Below are positions 12,401 to 21,300 of a stretch of 64,000 bases of DNA, one piece after another; position 1 is the first letter of the stretch; the number at the start of each line of letters is the position of its first letter. Under the pieces are notes generated by a model. The model had not been told where the DNA came from and ran no database searches. It worked only from the letters and a program-made list of their open reading frames with translations. The stretch is taken from contig NC_067482.1 of NCBI RefSeq assembly GCF_947179515.1, positions 79,039,444-79,103,443 of the forward strand. Direction: 5' to 3'. A program made the position numbers and the translations under genes. The stretch comes from Apodemus sylvaticus (lineage: Eukaryota; Chordata; Mammalia; Rodentia; Muridae).

Positions 12401-13705
12401 CTCTTTGGCAGCACTAGGGAGGCTGAGTCAGGAGGATCACAAGTTTGAGGCCAACCTGAGCTTCACCACAGGACAGCCTTCCCCGCCCCTCCCCCAGTAA
12501 AACACTCATTCATTCCTTCACCTGTGGCGTGAAGACAAAGATGGACATGTGACAACTGATGATCAGCAGGCAGAACCAGGTTCGTCCCACTGTGGTTGCT
12601 GGTAAAGGCTTCTCCGGCTCTGATAAACCCCTGTGTTCCCAAACAGCTCAAGGCCTTTCTGCGTTCCCTTTTCTTCCCTAGTTTATAGTCCCCGGCCTTC
12701 TGAGGTCATAATCCTAGGACACACAGCTTAGACAGCATGGAGTCTGAATGTCACGCTCAAATCTTGCCTCTGCTGCTCACTGGCACAAGGCCCAGGCTCT
12801 GCACGTCTGTCAAGGGGAGATAATAAAGTGCTTGCTTCAACGAGAGGCAGCAGGAGGATGGAGAGGCAGCAGGAGGATGGGGTGAGAGACAAAAGGATTC
12901 TCGGGTTATGGAACACAGCTTGCCAACATCTGTTATTAACTATGCCTCTAAGGCTTAAGTTTGAGGCCCGAACTCACTGAATACTCTCTGAGCCTTGTCT
13001 GTAAAAAGATCATTGCCACCCGCCCCCTTCCCAGGACCGTCACCGCCACACACCCCACCTCCTCAGATGGAGACCCAAGCACTCACTCTGTTGAACAGAC
13101 TTGAAGCCTCGGAGGCAGGTGGCCACCAGCAAGAAGCCGCAACCAGCTGGGGGTGCCCGGAGCTCGCCAGCCAGACTGCATGCAGCCCCTAGGCAGAGCG
13201 GGCCCATGGCAGCAAACTGCAGGGGATGGTGTCTTCGGCCAAGTAGCAACGCAGACAAAACGAGTGTGAACAGTGGTGTGGTGGTGGTGGCCAGTTGTGC
13301 TAGGTCCAAGGGTACGGTGCTCAGGCCCACGTTGCCGCACGCCATGGAGGTACCGAAGGTGAGACTGAGCAGAAGGACTCGGCGGTGGATGCTATGGGGC
13401 ATGGGTCGCTGGGCCCCCCAGTGGCACGCCACGGCAGCTGCCAGCATGTGCAGTGCCGACAGTAGCAGGGGCCGTCCGAAGCCATGCACTGTGAAGATCC
13501 ACTTGTTGAGGCTCGACATGCTGGCTCCTGCCAACAGCCACACCAGTGCGGCCACAACCACTCTCGCCGGAGCGGGCTGCCCAAGGACCTGAGGTTTGTC
13601 CGGAGGCCACTTGGGGCGGCCATGCTCCTGGGCACTTCCAGCCACAGCTACTGCTTCGGCTGAGGTCATCCTGCCTTCATGGTGCTCCAGTGGGCAGCGG
13701 CACAT
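8245..13705 (-). CDS. Slc35e4: Slc35e4, solute carrier family 35 member E4 (whole coding span, two exons)
   Basis: The spliced coding sequence is complement(8245..8681, 13087..13705): 1056 nt, 351 codons plus stop. The product is a multi-pass membrane protein of the drug/metabolite transporter superfamily, grouped with nucleotide-sugar and triose-phosphate translocators and expected in Golgi/ER membranes; its substrate is unknown. The first ~45 residues are hydrophilic. Hydrophobic segments then lie near residues 50-70, 79-95, 109-131, 137-156, 163-180 and 187-205, with about four more from exon 2. Family-type motifs are SLNKWIF (about 65-71) and TTTTP (about 140-144). The ATG at 13705 is used because the in-frame codon two positions upstream is GTG. 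It closely resembles the recalled human SLC35E4. The upstream neighbour Tcn2 is on the same strand with its own promoter. The identification is firm; the function is inferred from family. Confidence 0.97.
9240..9372 (-). repeat. Old proto-B1-like SINE, antisense
   Basis: 'ctgaggcaaggtctccggta' followed by 'gtgggattacaggtgtgtac' gives a diverged inverted B1 outline. Confidence 0.5.
9381..9421. repeat. (TC)n microsatellite
   Basis: About 20 uninterrupted TC units in the Slc35e4 intron. Confidence 0.97.
9478..9640 (+). repeat. B1 SINE, sense on plus strand
   Basis: It starts 'agctgggcagtggtggcaca', contains 'gcacttgggaggcagaggca' and ends in an ACAAA-rich tail. The sequence 'aaaaccttttag' flanks both ends and is probably the target-site duplication. 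Confidence 0.92.
10612..10830 (-). repeat. Two adjacent old B1 relics, antisense
   Basis: Two diverged inverted-B1 outlines in tandem, one ending 'atgtgccctccatgccgggc' and one ending 'gcatgcacctccacgcctgc'. Confidence 0.55.
12398..12475 (+). repeat. B1 relic, sense, fragment
   Basis: 'gcactagggaggctgagtca' and 'gatcacaagtttgaggccaa' match the middle of an old B1. Confidence 0.55.
13087..13705 (-). CDS. Slc35e4: Slc35e4 coding exon 1
   Basis: It opens with ATG at 13705-13703 (MCRCPLEHHEGRMTSAE) and ends in phase 1 at 13087, followed by donor GTGAGT. It encodes residues 1-206 plus the first base of codon 207, covering the hydrophilic N-terminus and about six membrane segments. A GTG two codons upstream is in frame but is not a likely start. 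Confidence 0.97.
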
Positions 13706-14450
13706 CCGCACCAGTGGGGCTGGGGCAGGAGGCAGGCTTTCCAGGGAGGGACTCGCTGAGCCAGGTCCTGATCCTCCTCAGACAAGAGAGGGCACCGCTT
13801 TAGGTGCTACACTCTGAGCCAGCCGATAATTCTGGTTCCGTCAGGGAAGAAGGTCGTGGCTGCTAAGATGCCGGACTGGCTGGTGCCCACCCAGAGGCCT
13901 CGTAAGACCTGGGCACCTCCCGCACCAGGGGAGGTCTTCTCTCTCCTCCGCGCCCTGAGCTCACGCGATGCGTTTACAAGGAATCCGTTTGTTTTTTTCC
14001 ATCTTCGCTCCCCAGACTGTCAGAATGAGGACACTGACTGACCCCGACCTTCTGCGTGTTTGGTGCTCAGGCCGTGACCAGGCCAGGCAGGGTCCACAGT
14101 GTTCCGAGCGTGGGATCGGAGGTCGCAGCCGCCCCCCCTCCCCCAGGTCCCCTTCGCCTCTTACAGTGGCAGGGATAGACTCCGATAGGCCGGCGGACGC
14201 GGAACTGCGAGCTCCGACTGCTGCAGCGGCTCAGGCTGCTCTGGCTGCGGCTCGCCTCCCGCGGTGGATCTGGCAGCTCCGGGCGCGGGGCTCCAGTCCC
14301 TCCCAAGCGCGCCCTCGCGGCTCCGCGCTCCCGGCCCCGCCCTCTCCGCCGCTACCGAAGCTGCGCTCCACCCGGAAAGTTGGGCTCAGCCCGGGCCCCA
14401 CCCACAAGGACCAGCCCGGGAGCCCCGGGGACGTCTAGCCACTCCCATAC
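13706..14450 (-). promoter_or_regulatory. Slc35e4: Slc35e4 5' UTR and CpG-rich promoter region
   Basis: Sequence upstream of the ATG becomes GC- and CpG-rich, especially 14090-14420, with many CG dinucleotides and CTGC/GGC runs and no obvious TATA box near the ATG. This fits a TATA-less CpG-island promoter. The transcription start is not determinable here. Confidence 0.6.
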
Positions 14451-14721
14451 ACAGCCTTTGCTCCTCCCGGCTTGGCTTGCGCAGTCCCTTAGAGGAGAGT
14501 GTGGGCAGTGCCAGCCACCAACGGGAATCCGGATGGTCTCAAGCGCCAAGAAGAGCCTTCCTTAAAGACCAGTATCCAGTGCTGGAAACCCGGGCACCCT
14601 GCAGAGCCGTCCCAAAGCTGTCTGTAGTCGACGAGAAGCAGGGCGTTGAAGTGAGACCTACCACATCACCTGATCCCAGACCACAAACGTCTCCTTGAGA
14701 TCTTGGAATTCAACGGAGCTA

Positions 14722-14733
14722 GACCACGTGGTC
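14722..14733. promoter_or_regulatory. Perfect palindrome GACCACGTGGTC (E-box core)
   Basis: A 12-bp perfect inverted repeat centred on CACGTG, the core bound by USF, MYC/MAX and related bHLH factors. It lies roughly 300-500 bases upstream of the CpG-rich Slc35e4 promoter. Confidence 0.45.
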
Positions 14734-15262
14734 CCTTAAGGCTGCCTCATCTTGTTCCCCCACCATTCCCCTCCAGATCTTTTCTCCCCTCCCCCGCCCC
14801 CGCCCCTCAGGCCAGGGCGGCGCCCCCTCTGGGGCAGCAGAAGGGGAAATGAATCACAAAAGCTAACCACAGCTTTGGGTAGCAGGGTACGGAGGGCCGG
14901 CATCCAGCCCGAGCAAGCCGACTTCGGGTACTGCTCCCTAGGCACTCTGGGGTGACTCACAGCTGGGTTTCATGGGGCCCACCCCGCAGAATCCTGTATG
15001 GTTCTCGGGTTTCCCATCCAAAAAAATGGGTGTTCTCTGAATTCAGATTAGGGTAAACAGCTGAAACCCAGGGGCCGGTTCCTTGCCCTACGCGGGAGCA
15101 AGAATCAAGGTCCATCCTAGACTAGCCTCTTTCCGGTAATTAGATCCCCACTCCCGCTCACCTAGACAGGCCTCACCTGGCTCTGTTGTCAAACAAGTCC
15201 TGGATGACACAACCTGCCTAAAGAAACAAGATCGCAAAGTGAGACTGTGTAGCCCGGCCCGC

Positions 15263-15277
15263 AGCGCCCTCTGGTGG
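15263..15277 (-). promoter_or_regulatory. Consensus CTCF-type site
   Basis: The minus strand reads CCACCAGAGGGCGCT, matching the CTCF core CCASYAGRKGGCRS at every position. It lies in unique sequence outside recognisable SINEs, between Tcn2 and Slc35e4. Confidence 0.65.
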
Positions 15278-15705
15278 TCGTGACCCTGTACAGTTGCAAG
15301 CGTTCCAAATCCCTTCACAAAGAAATTCAGGAGAAAATAAGCCAGTCCCACCGGAGACCTAAACCAGATCTCTGTCCCAGATGAACCAGGAATCTACATT
15401 GTCACACTTGCCTCCGAGGAGTCTGATACCTGCAGGATCTCGAAGATTGCTGCTGAGTAACCCAAGTTGGAGGGCAGAGATTGTAGAGACTTCCAGAGAG
15501 AGGACCAAAATCTGGGGCATTTAGCTTTTCCAAGAAGAGTTGTGGGAGGGAAACTGAATCAGCCTCCGTTCCGCCCCCCCCCCGACCCCCACACGCACAC
15601 ACTTTTTTTTTTAAAAGACGAGGAATCTGGGCTTTCAGTGAGCTATATCCCTGAGATTTTTAATCCATTATCCACTAAGCTTCTTTAAATTAAAAAGTAT
15701 TTCTT

Positions 15706-16003
15706 CCAATTAAAATTTTTTGTTTATTATTAGTGGTGTGTATGCCTGTATGGGAGTGCTGAGATTACAAGCCACTGCCCACTTCTGTGTCTATTTAAAA
15801 AAAGGTTTGTGTGCATTGATGTTTAGCCAGTCTGTCTGTCTCTGTCTATATCTATGCATGTATGTCTATGTGAGGGTGCTAGGTTCCCTGAAACTGGAGT
15901 TACAGACAGGTGTGAGCTGCCATGTGGATGCTGGGAATTACCCTGGATTTTCTGCAAGAGCAGACAGTTCTCCCACTGCTGAGTCACCTCTCCAGCTCCT
16001 TGA
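15706..16003 (-). repeat. B3-type SINE, antisense
   Basis: 'gctgccatgtggatgctggg', 'ctgcaagagcagacagttct' and 'tgagtcacctctccagctcc' are the inverted head of a B3/B2 element. Confidence 0.75.
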
Positions 16004-16009
16004 ACAAGT

Positions 16010-16245
16010 TTTTTGTTTTTAGATATTTTATATGGATGAGTGCTTTGCCCATGCGTGTGTGCGCGTGCGCGCGCGTGCGCACCATGTGCATGACTGGTGC
16101 CTAGAGAGCCAAAGGGCATCAGATCCCCTGCACCTGAAGTTACTAGTGGTTGTGATCTACTATGTGGGTGCTAACGACCAAATTGAGGTCCTCTGCAAGA
16201 GCAGAAGGTGCTTTTAACCACTGAGCCATCTCTCTAGTCTCTGAA
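16010..16245 (-). repeat. B3-type SINE, antisense, with GT/GC-rich insert
   Basis: It shows the same inverted B3 order, ending 'ctgagccatctctctagtct'. An alternating (GC/GT)n purine-pyrimidine stretch at about 16055-16080 could adopt Z-DNA. Confidence 0.8.
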
Positions 16246-16749
16246 GCCCATTTTAACCTCAGACTGCAGGGCTCTCAGTAGGGTGGTATTTGCATGTGGG
16301 TGAGTGGAGAGGCAGGAGGCCCAGAGTCAAGGAAGATGTCACTGGGGTAGAGGGCTCAGTTCACATTCCTTGGGGTTTACTCCCGATCTCGGAGCAGCCT
16401 GTGTTTCCCACAGCACCCCTCAAATCTGAGCCCTGCGGTGTGAGGGGCCCAGCTCTCTGCAAAGCCGATGGTGCAGCAAACACTTCTGAGGGAGGCCGGG
16501 AAGCAAAAGCGAACCTGTCCCTAATGATTGTACAGATGTTGAGGTGCAGGCTGTTTCTTTAGCGCTTCAAGCCTGACTGGGTCATTTCTATATTTGGGCT
16601 CTAGTGTCCTGGATGTGACCTATGAGGAGACCATAGTCATAAACACACCATAAACCAGAGCTCCACCCCACAGCTCTGAGTCAGAAACCAGGCTGGAAAG
16701 GAGCTGCTGAGGTAGGTGACACAGCCCAAAGCCCCAACTTGGTTTTCTT

Positions 16750-16912
16750 TTGTTTGTGCTTGTTTTTGGTTTTTTTGAAACAAGGTTTCTCTGTGTAGCC
16801 CTGGCTGTCCTGGAACTCACTCTGTAGACCAGGCTGGCCTTGAACTCAGAAATCCACCTGCCTCTGCCTCCCAAGTGCTGGGATTAAAGGCGTGGGGCAC
16901 CACTGCCAGGCC
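16750..16912 (-). repeat. B1 SINE, antisense
   Basis: 'caaggtttctctgtgtagcc' through 'caagtgctgggattaaaggc' and 'ccactgccaggcc' form a nearly complete inverted B1. Confidence 0.92.
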
Positions 16913-17054
16913 CAACTTGTTTTTGATTGCCCTGGACTATCTTCAGGTTAGAGGGTGGAGTCTTTGGGGCAAATAGAGGTTTGTTTTAGTTTTGAGACAG
17001 TTTTGTTGTTGTTTCTGCTTTGTTTGGGGTGGCTGGTTTTGTTTTTTGTTGTTG

Positions 17055-17205
17055 TTTTGGGTTTTTCAAGACAGGGTTTCTCTGTGTAGTCCTGGCTGTC
17101 CTGGAACACACTCTGTAGACCAGGCTGGCCTCAAACTCAGAAATCCACCTGCCTCTGCCTCCCAAGCACTAGGATTAAGGTATGTGCCATCACCACCCAT
17201 CTTAA
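17055..17205 (-). repeat. B1 SINE, antisense
   Basis: 'gacagggtttctctgtgtag' through 'tgtgccatcaccacccatct', complete in outline with a GT-rich poly(T)-like left end. Confidence 0.9.
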
Positions 17206-17520
17206 GACAAATATAAATATCTAGTCTGGCCTCTAATTCCTTCTGCAGAAAAGGATAACTCTGAATTTCTGATGCTTCTGCCTCTGTCTCCCCAGCACTG
17301 GGATTTAGGGTGTGTGCCACGAAGCCTAACTTTATATGGGGCTAAACTCAGGATTTTGTGTGCGCTAGGCAGACACTAGAACAACAGAACAACACCCCTC
17401 GCCCGTCAGATAGTGCTTAGTTCTTGTTTCGTGCAGTTCTGGGAGCAGAACCCGAGGCTTTGTGATTGCCGGGCAAGTGTTCTGCTACTCAGTACAACCT
17501 CAGTCCCCAGCAAATATCCC
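17206..17520 (-). repeat. Old B4/ID-like SINE sequence, antisense
   Basis: Diverged 'ccccagcactgggatttagg' and 'aggattttgtgtgcgctagg' resemble the inverted B1 and tRNA-like halves of B4. Edges are uncertain. Confidence 0.4.
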
Positions 17521-17848
17521 TTGGTCCATCAGGACCAACAGCCATATCTGTGTCATGTCTTCTGCCTGACATCACTTCCTATAGCGACACCGCCCAGCTT
17601 GAGACCTTGGGTGAGTCCCTGGTTTCCCCTTATTTATAGTGAGAGATGAAAATGCTCACGACCCACAGGGCTGTTTCACACAATTCTTAGAAAGATGGAG
17701 TCAACTCTGTTTATGCCAGTTCACCATGTGATACGCACGAGAGTAATCACGAGTCCTGCTGGATTCCCCAGCAGTCTCCGCTCCCCCTACCCCCACGCAA
17801 TGAACAAGAGGCACCAGGATACTGCATCCATGGAAGGTAAATCAAGGC

Positions 17849-17854
17849 TTTAAT
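17849..17854 (-). terminator. Tcn2: Tcn2 polyadenylation signal (ATTAAA variant)
   Basis: TTTAAT on the plus strand reads ATTAAA on the minus strand, about 440 bases after the stop. I saw no closer canonical AATAAA. Confidence 0.6.
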
Positions 17855-17935
17855 TGTGTTGGAAGACCCTGCTGAGGGCCAGAGGCTGCCTCATGACCAG
17901 CTCTGGGACCACCACTCTCATAACAGAGAGCAGGG

Positions 17936-17968
17936 GTTGGGTGTGTGGGTCAGAGCCACACACCCAAC
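17936..17968 (-). other. Tcn2: Perfect 13-bp hairpin in the Tcn2 3' UTR
   Basis: Plus-strand arm GTTGGGTGTGTGG (17936-17948), 7-base loop GTCAGAG, arm CCACACACCCAAC (17956-17968), with no mismatch. In the mRNA it would form a stable GC/GU-capable stem-loop with a G-rich 5' arm. Confidence 0.85.
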
Positions 17969-18289
17969 GGTGCAGGCCATGGGGGTCCTTCTTGTGGGAC
18001 CCTGGTCCCAGAGCAATAGCACTCACTACACCCATAGCCAGCAGACTTCATTACGTAAAGGAAGTCAAGGGCAGCCTGTTCCTCAGACTACGGAGAGCTC
18101 TTCACGAAAGACCTGTGGCGTCAGGCAAGGGCAAACTCAAACTAGCAGCCTCCCTCGAGGAGGTTTTTTCCTTCCTGCTCCCAGGCAGGAACTTAGGTCC
18201 TCTTTGGGAAGATAGCTGAGGTGATCTGGCGGACATTGTTCCAAGTGCACTTGAGGTGTCAGCAGGGTCCGAAGATATCAGGAGGGAGC

Positions 18290-18357
18290 CTAGGGCTGCC
18301 ATCTAACTAGCCGCAACTCAATGGTTTCCCCATCCTGGGGTTTGTAGTCAGCAATGC
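18290..18357 (-). CDS. Tcn2: Tcn2 coding exon 9 (terminal)
   Basis: Acceptor 'tttctgcag' precedes 18357. It reads (G)IADYKPQDGETIELRLVRWQP and stops with TAG at 18292-18290. The recalled human protein ends at the tryptophan, so QP is an extension. Confidence 0.96.
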
Positions 18358-21300
18358 CTGCAGAAAGCAACGAAGCAGAAGGGGTTAGCAGGGCAATGTT
18401 CCACCTTGACCACATCACGCGACCACCACCCTGAAGCCACAGCTGCAAGACCCACTCAGGGTTTGGTGGTGAGAAGCTGGGAGTTGTCCAGAGCCAGCCA
18501 GAGACTCAGAACCAGGTCTGGTAGGATCCCTCAGGCCACAGGCTAAGACAGCAGTGAGGGCGCCCCCAGTGGGTAGACATGGGACCAACAGCTGGATAGC
18601 AGGGATGGAAACCAGGGCAGTGCCTGCTAGGCAGGGTCAACATTTTCAAAATGGAGATGTTAGGCAAAGGGACTGGCTCCGGACGGTGTCACAAATGAGT
18701 GTCCCAGAAGCAACCCCTCAGTCCAGGAGGATACCTGGCTTCAAGTCTCACATTCTCATTGGAGAAAGGGAGAAGATATTAAAACCAGCATCCAGGCTGG
18801 GCGTGGTCAGTGGAAGATCTACTGCCTGGTAGGCCTGAGACCCTAGTTTATTCTTAGCAACAATTTGGAGGAACTAGAGAGGTTCCTTAAGAAGTCAAGT
18901 GTCATTGGGCAGTGGTGGCGCATGTCTTTAATCCCAGCACTTGGGAAGCAGAGGCAGGTGGATTTCTGAGTTCAAGGCCAGCCTGGTCTACAGACTGAGT
19001 TCTAGGACATCTAGGGCTAAACAGAAACTCTGTCTCGAAAAACAAAATAACAAAACAAAACAAGACAAGTCAGGTGTCCAAGGGACAATTCCAATCGCTG
19101 ACTCATTTTTGCTTGGTGGGGACAGTGGCTATCAGGGTCTGGCTATGTAGACCTGGCTAGCAACAAACTCACAGCAATCCTCCTATAGTCTTCTGAAGTC
19201 TGCATCACCAAGGGAGATTTCCTCTAAATGCACATGCTTTGGTATGAATGTCTGCGTCCCCCAAATCCACTGACCCCACAGTGACAGCATTAGAAGGTGA
19301 CTGGGAGGCGAGTAAGTTAAGAAGTGGATGGTGAGGACACACCAGAAATCACAGGAGGCTGCGACATGAGGGTTATGAGTTCAAGGCCAATCTGGGCTAC
19401 ATGCGCAAAAAAAAAAAAAATTAAAATTAAAAAATTAAAAAAAGTTAAAAAAAAAACCTTCATTAAAAAAAAAAAAGAAATTAAAGTGTGTAAATAGGTC
19501 ATTAGTGATTGTACATTAGGATTTTACATCCTGGAATGATCACTTTTGAGATATATCACGTTTGAGTGGGCTAAATAAGATATATTATATAATATTAGTT
19601 TTACCAATGAGGAAACATTTACACATCGACCTGACATTTTATATCTGTTGGATAGTATTGACAGAATATTATTCCATTTTGAAATGAAAACAAGCATTGT
19701 ACATATTTCTTGTAGTTATAAGAATATGTATCAAAAGTAAAAAAGACTTGAGCTGGAGAGATGGTCCTGTGGCTCTCTTCCAAGAGGACCTGAGTTTAGT
19801 TCCCAGCAACCACGGAAGTGGCCCACAATCATCTGTGATACGGTCTGGTGCCCCCTTCTGGCATACAAGTGTACATGCAGGTAGAGCACTCACTGACAGT
19901 AAATAATAAATCTATAATAATAATAATAACAACAACATCAACAACAATAATAATAATAATATTTTTCAGAAAAAATCTCTTTTAAAATTTAGAACTTAAT
20001 TTCTGGGTATTGAAATGCAAGCTTTCTAGCCGGGTGTTGGTGGTGCACATCTTTAATCCCAGCACTTAGGAGGCAGAGGCAGGCGGATTTCTGAGTTCGA
20101 GGCCAGCCTGGTCTACAGAGTAAGTTCCAGGACAGCCAGGGCTACACAGAGAAACCCTGTCTCAAAAAAAACCAAAAAAAACCAAAAAAAAAAAAAAAAG
20201 AAAGAAACAAAAAAGAAAAAAAGAAAGAAAGAAAGAAAAGAAATGCAAGCGTTCATTCTTTCCTATGTCTTGGACCCTCCACAACAACTTCCATAAAAAC
20301 TCTAAGGATTCAGTTAAATATTTTGGATCCAACTTTGAGCATGATTGGTTTTCTGACGCTGTAGCCCAGCAGGCTCAAGGGAAGGGCCGGGCTGGCTCAG
20401 TGCAGCCTGGCTCAGCTAAGAGGCGTATCCAGGGCAGCTGGCTACAGACTCACCTTGCAGCAGGGGGGTGTCAGGGGCTCGGAGGAGCTGCCAGTATTCT
20501 CGGTCCCCAGCTTCTTTCCCTAGTACAGATGTAAGGTAGGGGCCTGATAAGGAGGCCTGGGTCTCATACCTAGAAAACAGAAAAGCAGCTGCTAGCCGGG
20601 CAGTGGTGGCGCATGCCTGTAATCCCAGCACTCTGGGAGGCAGAGGCAGGTGGATTTCTGAGTTCGAGGCCAGCCTGGTATACAGAGAGAGTTCCAGGAC
20701 AGCCAGGGCTACACAGAGAAACCCTGTCTCGAAAAAAAACAAAACAACAAAAACAAACAGAAAAGTAGCTGCTGTACCCAAGGAGGAAAGTGGGGCCACC
20801 CACAGCAGCCAATCCTGCCTCTCTCAGGCACTTCTGTGCTGCTCAGTTTGGAACAACTTGAAACAAGCTAGAGACACCTGGGAAGAGAGGTCATTGCCAT
20901 CAGGTTGGCCAGGGGACATGTCCTTGGGACATTGTTTTGATTGATGATTGACTGAGTATGGGCAGCATCCACCCCCTCTGCCAGTCTCCCCCAACCCCCA
21001 AGGGCTTACCGGGTCCTTGGTTTGATCCAAAGTATCAACTATGGTAGCACACACCCCTGATCTCAGGGCTAGATGGTTGAGATGACCCTCAGCTACACAG
21101 CAAGGTAAAAAAGGGGGAACTCAGGGTGTGGCTTAGCGGTAGACCGTTGCCGCTGCGCGTAAAGTTTGACCTCCAGTGGCAAAAGTGACACAAGTGCCAG
21201 AAAGCTACTTTGGTGATTTAGACAAAGAGAAAGGCCAAGCACCCCTTTACGCCTTCAGAAGTTTGGTTCAAGGCCCCAGACAGATAACTAAAATCCAGGA

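Larger units (their letters stand above)
8682..13086 (-). other. Slc35e4: Slc35e4 intron
   Basis: A single 4.4-kb intron with donor GTGAGT at 13086-13081 and acceptor AG at 8683-8682. It holds a B1 copy, a TC microsatellite, old B1 relics and a short 19-bp tandem duplication. From 10840 to 12390 I see mostly unique sequence and no gene. Confidence 0.9.
14451..15705. other. Intergenic sequence between the Slc35e4 promoter and repeats
   Basis: No gene is visible. It contains a 12-bp palindromic E-box at 14722-14733, GC-rich C-runs near 14790-14830, and a CTCF-type motif at 15263-15277. Confidence 0.5.
17830..18289 (-). other. Tcn2: Tcn2 3' untranslated region
   Basis: It runs from the stop codon to just beyond an ATTAAA signal at 17854-17849. 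It is unique sequence with no SINE and contains a perfect 13-bp inverted repeat at 17936-17968. The cleavage site is inferred. Confidence 0.7.

Noticed and set aside
13101..13592. 163-residue plus-strand ORF opposite Slc35e4 exon 1
   Set aside because: It is the antisense shadow of a GC-rich coding exon whose minus-strand frame is a clear family member.
13706..13711. In-frame GTG upstream of the Slc35e4 ATG as start
   Set aside because: The codon is GTG, and the ATG six bases on gives the expected MCRC start as in human.
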